DNA of 64,000 nt from Patescibacteria group bacterium (GTDB taxonomy: Bacteria; Patescibacteriota; Saccharimonadia; Saccharimonadales; UBA4665): NCBI GenBank assembly GCA_030271625.1, contig JARXKN010000001.1, positions 62,001 through 126,000 on the forward strand, written 5' to 3'. The position numbers and the translations under genes were made by a program. This document shows, piece by piece, positions 1 through 8,837 of the stretch. Numbering within the stretch: position 1 is the first letter of the stretch; each line of letters begins with the position of its first letter. The notes beneath the pieces were generated by a model, which saw only the letters and a list, made by a program, of their open reading frames with translations, ran no database searches and was not told where the DNA came from.

Positions 1-2078
1 CGGCCATAGCCAATACCCAAGCGGCGCTGCAGCAAGCTCGTGCTGGCTTTACCACCGTCAATTACCACCCGCACTGCATCACGGTACATCGGCTCTTCGG
101 CACCGCTACCAGCCCCATTCCCACTGTAGTCGGCGACAACGCCACCCTTGCCGTTAAGCTGTACTGGCTGGCTAACCACTTCGTCGTCATACTGTGGTGG
201 TCGTTGCATCTTCAGGAATTCCGTAACTTTAGCCGTCTCTTCGTCTTCAATTAAGGCCGCCTGAACACGCTTTGGTTTTGGCATATCACTGGTGAGTAAC
301 AGCATGTCACCACGGCCCAGTAACTTCTCGGCACCCATCTGGTCGATGATGGTTCGGGAGTCGATCTGACTGGCCACCGTAAAGGCAATTCGAGCTGGGA
401 CGTTAGCTTTAATTAAGCCAGTAATAACGTCAACACTTGGACGCTGTGTAGCCAGCACTAAGTGGATACCGGCGGCTCGGGCCTTCTGAGCCAAGCGCAC
501 AATTAAGGCTTCGACGTCGCGGGCCGCCATCATCATCAGGTCAGCTAACTCATCAATGACAATCACAATATATGGCATACCCTCTTCTTTTTTGAGGTTA
601 TTGTATTCGCTAATGTTTCGCTTACCGACTTCGGCCATGGCGCGCAATCGGCGCTCCATTTCGGCTACCGCCCACTTTAAGGCACTAATACACTTCTCTG
701 GTTCATTAATAACCGGCGTTAACAGGTGTGGAATATCGTTGTATGGTGCCATTTCAACCTGCTTGGGGTCGACCAGTATGAGCTTTAAATCTGATGGCGA
801 GTTACGGTACAGCAAGCTGGTTAAGAAGGTGTTAATCATCACCGACTTACCAGAGCCAGTCTGTCCAGCAACCAACAAGTGAGGCATCTTGGCCAAATCA
901 GCCACCACTGGCTTACCGGCAATATCCTTACCGATTACGAAAGTTAAGGTGCCGTCGAGTTCATTCCACTCTTTAGATGTTAGGAGTGACGCCATGCGCA
1001 CGGTAGCGGCTTTTTTATTAGGTACTTCGATACCAACAGCTCGTTTACCAGGAATCGGCGCTTCCATACGAATCGAGTGGGCCGCCAGGTCGAGCGCTAA
1101 GTTGTTCTCTAAGGCCGTAATCTTAGTTAACTTAACGCCAGTTGGTGGTTTCATCGTGTACTGCGTAACGCGGGGGCCAATGTTGGCACCCTCCATCTCA
1201 ACTTCGATATTAAAGTTGGCAAAGGTATCGTGAATAATCTGGGCGTTGCCATTAACATCGCCGGCATCGGCCTTATCTTGCTTCTGATTTAACAATGATA
1301 AGGCTGGGAACTGCCAGTTCGGATCGCTCGCAATCGTTAAGGCGTCGTGATTCTCATTAATCGTCAGCTTAGCAGCGGTGTTGCGCATACTATTGTGGCG
1401 TGGCGCTTCCTTCTCTTTTTCGGCAACGACTTCGGCAGCTGTGTGGTGCATGACCGGTACGCCTTCGTTAGTTTTAAAGCTACTGGCCACGGCCCGCTTC
1501 TTTAAAGCCACTAGGTCGCCTTCTTCGGCTGCTTCTCGTTCTGGACGCTTGAAGAGGTTTACGACATTAGCTAACACCTGTAATGAGATACCGAGAGCGA
1601 AGAATAGTGACAGTAACGTTAAGACAACAAATAATAAACTGGCTGGAAACTTATCGAGGGCGCCTAAAATGACATTGCCGAGCACTCGGCCGACACTGCC
1701 CCCATGCCCACCTGTGATTACACCTAGCTGATCTTTGTGGCTAAAAGCAACGTGAGCCCAGGCCGATGAAAAGACTAAGACCCCCAACATGCTCATAAAT
1801 TTACTAAACGGCATGCGGTGATCTTCGCTAGAAAATTTAATAACACCCCAGTAAACTAATGCTGCTGGGACTAGATAAGCCATCCAGCCGTAGAGCCAGT
1901 ACGCCGCCTCAAACAAGCCTTTCGGCAAACTACCGCCGGTGCCAAAGCCGCCGAGTAGCGCAAAGACACCGAATAGAATCAGTAAAATCGCGCCGCTGTA
2001 GGCCAAAAACGGCGAACGTTCGCGTTCAACCGGTGCTTCGACTTTTCTTTTTCTGGTTTGTGTTTTCTTTTTTGCCAT
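1..2078 (-). CDS. ftsK: DNA translocase FtsK/SpoIIIE, 3' end outside window
   Basis: This is a membrane-anchored ATP-driven DNA pump that clears and resolves chromosome termini at the division septum. About 692 codons are visible. The start at 2078 opens a basic leader (MAKKKTQTRKRK) followed by four hydrophobic stretches in roughly the first 190 residues, as in the FtsK N-terminal domain. A linker precedes the motor, whose Walker A motif GQTGSGKS lies near bases 845-870. The last visible residues (STSLLQRRLGIGYGR) match the start of the C-terminal winged-helix gamma domain, so only a few dozen residues appear to be missing beyond the window edge. A TATAAT box ends 11 bases before the ATG. 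Family assignment is secure; the stop codon is not seen. Confidence 0.95.
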   Translation of the reverse strand, partial: MAKKKTQTRKRKVEAPVERERSPFLAYSGAILLILFGVFALLGGFGTGGSLPKGLFEAAYWLYGWMAYLVPAALVYWGVIKFSSEDHRMPFSKFMSMLGVLVFSSAWAHVAFSHKDQLGVITGGHGGSVGRVLGNVILGALDKFPASLLFVVLTLLSLFFALGISLQVLANVVNLFKRPEREAAEEGDLVALKKRAVASSFKTNEGVPVMHHTAAEVVAEKEKEAPRHNSMRNTAAKLTINENHDALTIASDPNWQFPALSLLNQKQDKADAGDVNGNAQIIHDTFANFNIEVEMEGANIGPRVTQYTMKPPTGVKLTKITALENNLALDLAAHSIRMEAPIPGKRAVGIEVPNKKAATVRMASLLTSKEWNELDGTLTFVIGKDIAGKPVVADLAKMPHLLVAGQTGSGKSVMINTFLTSLLYRNSPSDLKLILVDPKQVEMAPYNDIPHLLTPVINEPEKCISALKWAVAEMERRLRAMAEVGKRNISEYNNLKKEEGMPYIVIVIDELADLMMMAARDVEALIVRLAQKARAAGIHLVLATQRPSVDVITGLIKANVPARIAFTVASQIDSRTIIDQMGAEKLLGRGDMLLLTSDMPKPKRVQAALIEDEETAKVTEFLKMQRPPQYDDEVVSQPVQLNGKGGVVADYSGNGAGSGAEEPMYRDAVRVVIDGGKASTSLLQRRLGIGYG

Positions 2079-2108
2079 TGGTTTTGTTTATTATACCCTG
2101 TTAAATGC

Positions 2109-2342
2109 TTATGGTCTAGTCGCTTTAAACAGCCGGTAAGTGTCCACGGCATTATCCATAATAGCTACTTGGATCATTCTATCGTCGTTTTCCTCAAAGT
2201 GTAACAAGCTTAGATGAGCAATCTGCCGTTTAACTAGCAAATCGTGAAACGACTTATCGCCCCCTCCCTGTTGTAACAGATCAGGATCGGCCCACGGGTT
2301 GTAATGCTTGCTTAGAACGTTGAGGGAGTATGGTCCGTTCAT
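2109..2342 (-). CDS. Small hypothetical protein, 77 aa
   Basis: I do not recognise this protein. It is a soluble-looking 77-residue product without membrane segments or cysteines, with a mixed charged and hydrophobic C-terminal half. The evidence that it is a real gene is its position between two leftward genes and a TATAGT hexamer at 2349-2354 that ends exactly six bases before the ATG. That is the same arrangement as at polA, orn and other well-supported genes here, and it predicts a leaderless mRNA. No function can be proposed. Confidence 0.55.
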   Translation of the reverse strand: MNGPYSLNVLSKHYNPWADPDLLQQGGGDKSFHDLLVKRQIAHLSLLHFEENDDRMIQVAIMDNAVDTYRLFKATRP

Positions 2343-2390
2343 AGCTATACTATAGCAAATTTTACAACTTATGTCAATATGCTTATGGCT

Positions 2391-2585
2391 TTAGCGTTGG
2401 TCGTTGGCGTCAACAAATTGCTGCCATTTGTGCTGCTCGTTGATGTCTTCTATTAGCAGTTCCGGTGTGCTAATAACATCGACGGACTGCGGCAATCCGG
2501 CCGAGGGGTTAGCGACTAGCTTGTCCCAGAGGACTGGCCTGTAGTTCTTTGGGTCTCGAGCAGTAAGTAGAGGTATCTTTTCCAT
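2391..2585 (-). CDS. Small hypothetical protein, 64 aa
   Basis: This is an unrecognised 64-residue soluble protein with no obvious motif. It lies between RNase J and the 77-aa gene, all transcribed leftward. There is no Shine-Dalgarno sequence, but the six bases TACTGT preceded by TGA (an extended -10 pattern) end six bases before the ATG, which fits leaderless starts elsewhere in the window. It may be lineage-specific. Whether it is expressed is inference. Confidence 0.45.
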   Translation of the reverse strand: MEKIPLLTARDPKNYRPVLWDKLVANPSAGLPQSVDVISTPELLIEDINEQHKWQQFVDANDQR

Positions 2586-2623
2586 AAAGATACAGTATCA
2601 GATTGTTGCTTTTTTGTCAATTA

Positions 2624-4804
2624 CTAGTCGGTACGTGCGTCTTGGGTAAGCAAGCGAGCTCGCATTTCCTGGAACCGTTTTTGCTGATCGGCCGCTAGTT
2701 CTTCTGGCGACTTTGATACCTCGGCTGGTTGACCATTCGGCTGAACTTGGCCATTGCTTTGCGGCTTGCCCTCTTGGCGACCCCCGCCACTAATAACGTT
2801 AATGACTGGAATAACAATTGGACTACGTTGCGTCTGTTCGAACAAGTAATGGGTCACGTGGTCTTTCAGCTCGACCTTGAAACGATCTAAATCGACGCGT
2901 TTAAAGCGTTGTTGGACAGCGCGCTTTAGTTCGACTCGTAAGCCATTCATGATTTCTTCGTTATCACGCATGTAAATGAAGCCGCGACTAATGATGTCAG
3001 GACTGGTCATCAGGTTACCTGATTTTTTATCGATGGTAAGAATGATAGCAACTAGGCCTTCTTCACTTAACAGTACGCGGTCCTTAACAACAACGTTGCT
3101 GACTAGGGCACCGGTTTGATCGACCAGGATGGTACCGTGTGGCACTTCACCGATGGTCTCCATTTTGTCGGCTGTGAAAGCCAGAACCTGACCGTTCTCG
3201 GCGTTAACGGTGTTGGCGCGCGGGATACCCTGCTCGACGGCGAGGTCAATGTGACGCTGTTTCACGCGGTAAGCACCGTAAATGGGAACAAAGAACTTGG
3301 GCTGCGTTAGCTGGATCATTTCGGCGTACTCATCGCGGCTGGCGTGACCAGAAACGTGTAGTGGTCCAACGCCATCTAGTTCGTGGTTTCGGTGTTCAAA
3401 GACATGGACATGCTTGCGAACCAGGCCGTCAACCATGTCGCCAATTAAGGAGTCGTTACCGCTCTCTGGGATTGGTGTACTGGAAAGGACGACGGTGTCT
3501 TGCTCCTTTAATTTGACGTGGCGGTGTTCGCCGTTGGCCATGCGCTGCAAGGCGGAACTAGGTTCGCCTTGACTACCGGTACAGACCACTACGACATCAG
3601 TGTCGTTCATAGTAGCGACGCTAGCAATTGGCACAAACGTTCCCTTTGGTACCCGCACAAAACCATGGCGAATAGCCATTTCTAGGGTGCTGACCATACT
3701 GCGGCCATCCATAGCGACTTTACGACCATTGTGCACAGCGGCGTTAATAATCATCTGCACCCGGTTCATGTTGGTACTAAACAAACCAACAAAGATGCGG
3801 CCCGGTGCCTGATTGATGATGTCGATAAAGCTTTGTTCGATAGTCGATTCGCTGGGCGTTCGGCCCGAGCGTTCGACGGTCGTACTTTCACTGAGGAGCG
3901 CTAGCACGCCTTCGTCACCGAGGGCTTTTAGGCGCTCCAGATCACTACGCTCATGGTCGAGTGGGTTTTGGTCAAAACGGAAGTCACCAGTGTTAATGAT
4001 GCGGCCAACGGGCGTATCGAGAACAATACAGGTCGAGCCTGGAATGGAGTGCGTAATCCGCACTAGCTCCACAAAGAACTCGCCGATTTTTAGGCGCTCG
4101 TGGGTGTTTTCGTTCATCATGACGGTTTTGAGCTCAAAGCCATCTGGCATTGGCAAACCGAAGTTATTAAAGATTTCTTCGACGCGGCCGATAGTAAAGT
4201 TACTGCCGTAAATTGGCGCTGGGAAGAGTGGCACAATGTGCGGCAAACCACCGATGTGGTCTAAGTGACCATGGGTAATGATGTAAGCCCGGATTTTGTG
4301 CTTAATTTGCTCCAGGTAAGCCGTGTCGACAATGCCGTAGTTAATACCGGGTAAATCAACACCCAGGTCATTACCACAATCAAGAATAACGGCGTCATTA
4401 ATGTATTCGACTAAGATCATGTTCTTCGAACCACCACCGTCCATACCACCAAGACCAATAATCTTGAGGCGTGGCGTGTCGTCAATCTGGTTGGCGCGCT
4501 GTGGTTTTACCTGATCGGCGGTTTGGTATTTGTTAGAGATGCGCTGGGCATCCATTTGCGATCGCTTCTGGGCCCGAACGGCCTGACCACGCGAGGTGCT
4601 GAGTGAGCCGCTCAAAGGTGGTTTACCACCGCCCTGGCCACCACCGTTACCACCACGGCCGCGACCACCACGACTGCGGTTTTGGCCGCCGTTGTTTTGA
4701 CCAGACGCACCTTCGGGCTTGGGGCCACGAGGCGGACGGTTACGATTGTTGTTATTGTTTGGCTGCGCACTTGGTGCGTTGCCGGTGTTGTTGTTGGGAT
4801 CCAT
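2624..4804 (-). CDS. rnj: Ribonuclease J with disordered N-terminal extension
   Basis: This is a metallo-beta-lactamase/beta-CASP ribonuclease for 5'-3' exonucleolytic and endonucleolytic mRNA decay and rRNA maturation in the cytoplasm. From the chosen start it has 726 residues. The zinc-binding motif HGHLDHIGG and later motifs (GDFRFD, CTGSQGEP, HVSGHAS) are all present. The first ~90 residues are a low-complexity Asn/Gly/Arg/Pro stretch with RGG and GGQ repeats before the catalytic domain begins (LKIIGLGGMDGGG). The start at 4804 is chosen over an in-frame start seven codons upstream because an AAAGGAGA ribosome-binding site sits just before it. Core enzymes are about 550 residues, so both ends are extended. 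The extension probably binds RNA or partners, which is inference. Confidence 0.96.
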   Translation of the reverse strand: MDPNNNTGNAPSAQPNNNNNRNRPPRGPKPEGASGQNNGGQNRSRGGRGRGGNGGGQGGGKPPLSGSLSTSRGQAVRAQKRSQMDAQRISNKYQTADQVKPQRANQIDDTPRLKIIGLGGMDGGGSKNMILVEYINDAVILDCGNDLGVDLPGINYGIVDTAYLEQIKHKIRAYIITHGHLDHIGGLPHIVPLFPAPIYGSNFTIGRVEEIFNNFGLPMPDGFELKTVMMNENTHERLKIGEFFVELVRITHSIPGSTCIVLDTPVGRIINTGDFRFDQNPLDHERSDLERLKALGDEGVLALLSESTTVERSGRTPSESTIEQSFIDIINQAPGRIFVGLFSTNMNRVQMIINAAVHNGRKVAMDGRSMVSTLEMAIRHGFVRVPKGTFVPIASVATMNDTDVVVVCTGSQGEPSSALQRMANGEHRHVKLKEQDTVVLSSTPIPESGNDSLIGDMVDGLVRKHVHVFEHRNHELDGVGPLHVSGHASRDEYAEMIQLTQPKFFVPIYGAYRVKQRHIDLAVEQGIPRANTVNAENGQVLAFTADKMETIGEVPHGTILVDQTGALVSNVVVKDRVLLSEEGLVAIILTIDKKSGNLMTSPDIISRGFIYMRDNEEIMNGLRVELKRAVQQRFKRVDLDRFKVELKDHVTHYLFEQTQRSPIVIPVINVISGGGRQEGKPQSNGQVQPNGQPAEVSKSPEELAADQQKRFQEMRARLLTQDARTD

Positions 4805-4844
4805 TGTTTCTCCTTTTCGAGTCAATGTTGGTGTCTGACTATTA

Positions 4845-5453
4845 CTAGCTGGACTTAATTTTATTCATAATAATGGGGATCACTGCGAAGTCGTCTATCA
4901 AAGTCTGGCGCTGCGCCGGATTATACAAGGCAGCGGCTGGGTGAAAGAGAGGCAAAATGATTACCTCAAGTATATCATCTTTGTCTTCTTTCAGACTGAG
5001 TTTAATGCGCTTCGGTTCACCGTGGACTTGGCTGATTTGCAGGTCCGGTAAGAAACAATTCATGCTGTGACGGCCAAGGGTCACCACAACTTTGGGCTGA
5101 ATTATTTCTAACTGGCTCTGTAAATAGGGCAGAAAAGCCTTTTTTTCTTCTGGTTTTGGGTCTCGATTATCTGGCGGGCGGTACTTCACGATATTGGTGA
5201 TGTAGACGTCCTCACGGCTAAGATTAATCATCTCCAACATGCTGTTTAGGAACTTACCGCTAGCGCCAACAAATGGTTTACCTAGCTCGTCCTCTTTCTT
5301 ACCGGGGGCCTCGCCAATAATTACGATGTCGGCATTAGGGCTCCCTTCCCCAAACACCAGCTGCGTCGCCTGCGTGGCTAGTTCGGGCGTGACGTTATCA
5401 TCGAGTATCTGCTGTTTGATGGCCTCTAGTTGGGCCTGCTGACTACCAGTCAT
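4845..5453 (-). CDS. Uracil-DNA glycosylase, family-4-like, Fe-S ligands missing
   Basis: This is predicted to excise uracil from DNA in base-excision repair. From the start at 5453 it has 202 residues, the usual family-4 length. Visible family motifs are VFGEG, GEAPG (residues 47-51), GKPFVGASGK, the RPPDNRDPKPEE segment and the C-terminal HPAAAL motif. The four cysteines that hold the 4Fe-4S cluster in family-4 enzymes are absent: the N-terminal CPLC-type pair is gone, and the pair in the CRPPxNRxPxxEExxxC segment reads Tyr and Ala. The only cysteine left is in MNCFLPD. The start is chosen because a GGAG site precedes it; the gene overlaps the upstream acetyltransferase by 11 bases, so the two are probably translationally coupled. 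Confidence 0.85.
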   Translation of the reverse strand: MTGSQQAQLEAIKQQILDDNVTPELATQATQLVFGEGSPNADIVIIGEAPGKKEDELGKPFVGASGKFLNSMLEMINLSREDVYITNIVKYRPPDNRDPKPEEKKAFLPYLQSQLEIIQPKVVVTLGRHSMNCFLPDLQISQVHGEPKRIKLSLKEDKDDILEVIILPLFHPAAALYNPAQRQTLIDDFAVIPIIMNKIKSS

Positions 5454-6015
5454 GTTTGTCGAGACTCCAGACTTCATACTCAGTAAGCCTGCCGCTATTA
5501 GCATTTTTAGTCATGCTAATCATCGATGCCCCTAGTTGCTTGGCAATTCGCTTGCTGGGTTCATTATCTGGTCGGATGTGTAAATTAATCACCTCCAGTC
5601 CCCACTGACTAAAACCAAAGTCACGTAACCCTTCGGTGGCTCGAGACATAATGCCCTTGTGTTGGGCTTGCTTAGCTAGCCAATAGCCCATTTGGGACTG
5701 CCGATCAGTCCGAGTGTGTAGATTGACGAAACCAACCGGCTTACCTTCATACAAGACTTTGTACGGCGCCCGGGTGCCGGCCTCGGTAGCCGCTGCCATA
5801 GCTTTTACCTCCACAACGGCCTGGGCATGGCTGTACTTACTGACCCAATCAAGGGTACCCGCCAAAAACGCACGGTTGTCATCTACCAGCTGGTAGAACG
5901 ACGAGGCATCACGGGCCTCCAGCCGCTGTAACGTAACTTCGTAGTCAATCGCCATAAACCCGGGCGGTGTTACATAATCGGCAGCGGGGGCGGACAAGCG
6001 TTGCTCTAAGTCCAT
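5443..6015 (-). CDS. GNAT-family N-acetyltransferase (RimJ/RimL type)
   Basis: This 190-residue protein looks like an acetyl-CoA-dependent N-acetyltransferase of the RimJ/RimL (Acetyltransf_3) type. It shows the N-terminal LQRLEARDASSFYQLVDDNR strand-helix unit, a central GFVNLH strand, the MGYWLAKQAQHKGIMSRA segment that corresponds to the acetyl-CoA-binding loop, and the NLHIRPDNEPSKRIAKQLGA segment typical of the family's C-terminal half. Its ATG overlaps the TAA of the small membrane gene upstream (TAATG), and its own end overlaps the uracil-DNA glycosylase. The acceptor could be a ribosomal protein, a small molecule or another protein; the sequence does not decide. Confidence 0.85.
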   Translation of the reverse strand: MDLEQRLSAPAADYVTPPGFMAIDYEVTLQRLEARDASSFYQLVDDNRAFLAGTLDWVSKYSHAQAVVEVKAMAAATEAGTRAPYKVLYEGKPVGFVNLHTRTDRQSQMGYWLAKQAQHKGIMSRATEGLRDFGFSQWGLEVINLHIRPDNEPSKRIAKQLGASMISMTKNANSGRLTEYEVWSLDKHDW

Positions 6016-6215
6016 TACCGGGCCTTGCCCTGTTTAAAGCTACGGATGAGATTGCTTAAAAAACCAACCAAGAATACCAGGGTTAATAAATAGTAAAATA
6101 AATTTCCCCGATCAATCGCTAGGCTAATAAACAGGTAGCTCAGCCCCAACTCGACGACACCAAACACTAATAAGCCCACGTGTGTTTTGTGCCAAGCGTC
6201 GAGCTGGTTGAACAT
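6015..6215 (-). CDS. Small two-helix membrane protein, 66 aa
   Basis: The product has two hydrophobic segments (about residues 12-32 and 38-58) and a basic tail (FKQGKAR), which suggests a helical hairpin in the cytoplasmic membrane with its C-terminus inside. The gene starts 7 bases after the pnp stop and ends in a TAATG overlap with the acetyltransferase, so it lies inside a leftward operon. I do not recognise a family. Confidence 0.65.
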   Translation of the reverse strand: MFNQLDAWHKTHVGLLVFGVVELGLSYLFISLAIDRGNLFYYLLTLVFLVGFLSNLIRSFKQGKAR

Positions 6216-6222
6216 CTATAAC

Positions 6223-8352
6223 CTACGCCTCTTTGGTTTCTTCTTTAGCGGCGCGCATCGACAGCTGCAAGCGACCGCGTTCGTCAATGCCGAGTAATTT
6301 AACATCGACTAGGTCGCCTTCTTTAACAACGTCACTAGGGTGTCCGACACGTTCGTTGCTCATCTCGCTGACGTGGACTAGGCCATCCTTACCAGGCATG
6401 ATTTCGACAAAAGCGCCGAAGTCCATAACGGTTTTAACGGGACGACCGGTGTAGATCTTACCGACTTCTGGATCTTCGGTAATACCCAGAATCCAGGCTT
6501 TAGCTGCCGCAATGCTCTCGCCGTCAGGGCTGGCAATCATGACGGTGCCATCGTCTTTAATATCAATTTGGGTGTTAGTTTCAGCCGTTATCCGTTGGAT
6601 GGTTTCGCCGCCCTTGCCAATAATTTCACGGATTTTGTCCGGATTGATCTGAATCGATTCGACGCGTGGTGCGTAGGGGCTCATCTGACCTGGCTTGGAA
6701 ATGGTTGTTAACATGTGCTCCAAAATGTGTGCCCGACCGTCCTTACCTTGCACCAGCGCCTTTTTAAGCGTTTCTACCGGTAAGCCATGGACCTTCATGT
6801 CCATTTGCAAGGCGGTAATGCCCTTGCTGGTACCAGTAACTTTAAAGTCCATGTCGCCCGCAAAGTCTTCGGCGTCAGCAATATCGCTTAAAACGATTTC
6901 CTTGTCCCCATCGACCATCAGACCCATAGCGATGCCGCTAACTAAGGCTTTTAGTGGCACGCCAGCATCGAGTAGCGCTAAGACGCTCGAACAGGTAGCG
7001 GCCATGCTAGTGGAGCCATTCTGGCTCATGATTTCAGTTACGGAACGGATAGCATAGGGGAATTCAGCTTCACTCGGCAGTACCGCCGTAATGGCGCGCT
7101 CGGCCAGGTAGCCGTGGCCAATTTCACGACGACCAGGAGAGCCAAGGCGGCGGACTTCACCGACGGTATAGCCTGGTGCGTTGTAGTGGTGGAAGTAGCG
7201 GCGTTCGCCTTCCTTTTCCATAGTATCAACAACTTGGTTAAAGCTGAGCGGCGCTAATGTCACAATGTTGAGCGCTTGGGTCATGCCACGGGTGAACAAG
7301 CTAGAGCCGTGAGCTCGTGGCAGCAAGCTGACTTCGCTGCTTAAGGTTCGGATTTCAGTTAGGGCACGGCCGTCAGGACGGACGTTATCTTCTAAGATAC
7401 CCTTACGAACGTCCTTATGGACAGCCGATTGGAAGGCTTCATCGTAGGTGTTAGTGTTGGCGGCGTAATTTTCGTGCTTAGCGGCCATAGCCTGCTGCAT
7501 CTCTTCTTTAAGATTGGCAACTAGCACATTGCGTTCAGGGTATGGTTTGCGTAAATCTTCACCAAGTCGGCCCTCTACCCAGGCGTCAATTTCGGCTTGG
7601 ATGTCGGCGTTGGGAAGTTCTAAGCTGTATTCCTGCTTGGTAACGCCGACTTTTTGTGCCAGTTCCGCTTGCAAGGCGATTGCCGGCTGCATGGCTTCGA
7701 AGGCGTAAGCAATAGCTTCGGCGACCTGCTCTTCGGTCACTTCTGAAGCACCAGCTTCGACCATCATGACACCGTCTTTAGTACCGGCAACAACCAGATC
7801 AAGATCACCTTCATCAAGCTGTTGTGGTGTCGCAAAGGCGGTGTACTTGCCGTCGACCAGCCCAACGCGCAGACCAGCAACGGGGCCATCAAATGGTGCA
7901 CCAGTCAGCATAAAGGCAGCGCTGAGGGCGATCATAGCGATCATGTCTGGGCGGAAATTAGGGTCCATACTGAGGACACTAGCCACACCTTGGGCTTCGT
8001 GGCGGTAACCTTTAGGCCACAGCGGGCGGATTGGACGGTCAATCAAGCGACCAATCAGGATGGCGTCATCACTAGGACGGCCTTCCCTTTTAATAAAGCG
8101 GCTACCGCTAATCTTGCCGGCCGCATACATTTTTTCTTCGTAATCAATGCTCAACGGAAAGTAATCAAAGCCTTGCAGGCTTTTGTTGCTAACCATAGCC
8201 GTACCAAGCACCACGGTATCACCGTAACGAACCAAGACTGAGGCAGAGGTGCGAAAGCCGACGCGGCCAACCTCTAAACTTAGGGTTTTGCCGCAGAGCT
8301 CGGTGCTAACGGTAATAATATCTTTGCCAAGGGGGTTAATAGTTGTTCCCAT
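6223..8352 (-). CDS. pnp: Polyribonucleotide nucleotidyltransferase (PNPase)
   Basis: PNPase degrades RNA 3'-5' using phosphate and can add heteropolymeric tails. The 709-residue protein has the full domain order: first RNase PH domain (residues ~1-220), helical linker, second RNase PH domain (~300-540), then the KH domain with the GKGGETIQRI loop and a C-terminal S1 domain (GKIYTGRPVKTVMDFGAFVEI). Length is normal for the family. It follows rpsO, as in many bacteria, separated by 170 bases that can form long imperfect hairpins. In Escherichia coli pnp is autoregulated through an RNase III-cleaved leader hairpin at this position; similar control here is inference. Confidence 0.97.
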   Translation of the reverse strand: MGTTINPLGKDIITVSTELCGKTLSLEVGRVGFRTSASVLVRYGDTVVLGTAMVSNKSLQGFDYFPLSIDYEEKMYAAGKISGSRFIKREGRPSDDAILIGRLIDRPIRPLWPKGYRHEAQGVASVLSMDPNFRPDMIAMIALSAAFMLTGAPFDGPVAGLRVGLVDGKYTAFATPQQLDEGDLDLVVAGTKDGVMMVEAGASEVTEEQVAEAIAYAFEAMQPAIALQAELAQKVGVTKQEYSLELPNADIQAEIDAWVEGRLGEDLRKPYPERNVLVANLKEEMQQAMAAKHENYAANTNTYDEAFQSAVHKDVRKGILEDNVRPDGRALTEIRTLSSEVSLLPRAHGSSLFTRGMTQALNIVTLAPLSFNQVVDTMEKEGERRYFHHYNAPGYTVGEVRRLGSPGRREIGHGYLAERAITAVLPSEAEFPYAIRSVTEIMSQNGSTSMAATCSSVLALLDAGVPLKALVSGIAMGLMVDGDKEIVLSDIADAEDFAGDMDFKVTGTSKGITALQMDMKVHGLPVETLKKALVQGKDGRAHILEHMLTTISKPGQMSPYAPRVESIQINPDKIREIIGKGGETIQRITAETNTQIDIKDDGTVMIASPDGESIAAAKAWILGITEDPEVGKIYTGRPVKTVMDFGAFVEIMPGKDGLVHVSEMSNERVGHPSDVVKEGDLVDVKLLGIDERGRLQLSMRAAKEETKEA

Positions 8353-8382
8353 AAAATAGGCCTTCTTTCTGTGTTAGAGCGG

Positions 8383-8510
8383 TCTTCGACAATGTTCAAA
8401 TATAGCGCGTGACTTGTGCTGGCTGCACGACGTATATCTGTTGCATTGCCGAAGAGAGCTTAAACGTTAATGTGCACAAGTTGGTCGCCTCGAGTTTATC
8501 GAGACGACTA
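8383..8510 (-). promoter_or_regulatory. Structured leader between rpsO and pnp
   Basis: The transcript of this gap can fold into two hairpins. The first pairs GTCG-CTCGA with TCGAG-CGAC around bases 8485-8509. The second has a 12-bp arm, 8383-8394 with 8444-8455, with one mismatch, and encloses an inner stem built on ATATA/TATAT and CGTG/CACG. No run of U follows, so it is not an ordinary terminator. Position and shape resemble the PNPase autoregulatory leader of enterobacteria, which is a structural analogy only. Confidence 0.5.
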
Positions 8511-8522
8511 TCTATGCATTAA

Positions 8523-8789
8523 CTAGCGGCGGATGCCGAGCTTGGCGATGAGGTCAAGGTAAGCTTGGCTATCACGAGCTGCGATGTAGCGTAGCAAACG
8601 GCGGCGCTTGCCAACCATCTGCAACAGACCACGGCGGGCCATAAAGTCGTGCTTGTTGACCTTTAAGTGTTCAGTGATTTCTTTAATACGCTCGGTGAGA
8701 ACACCGACCTGGGCGCTGGAACCACCAGTGTCCTTAGCGTGCACCTGCACATCTTTAATAATGGCTTGTTTCTTCTCAGTTGTAATCAT
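8523..8789 (-). CDS. rpsO: 30S ribosomal protein S15
   Basis: S15 is a primary 16S rRNA-binding protein of the small-subunit platform. The 88-residue protein has the family's normal length and motifs: HAKDTGGSSAQVGVLTERI, LTEHLKxNKHDFxxRRGLLxxVGKRRRLLxYI. The order truB-rpsO-pnp is conserved in many bacteria and supports the identification. Confidence 0.98.
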   Translation of the reverse strand: MITTEKKQAIIKDVQVHAKDTGGSSAQVGVLTERIKEITEHLKVNKHDFMARRGLLQMVGKRRRLLRYIAARDSQAYLDLIAKLGIRR

Positions 8790-8837
8790 ATAAAGACTAT
8801 ATTACCAGATGATGGCCCCTGGTGCAAGACCGCGCCG

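Noticed and set aside
7766-8241. Long open frames antisense to pnp
   Set aside because: They lie entirely within a well-conserved gene and lack ribosome-binding or promoter signals.
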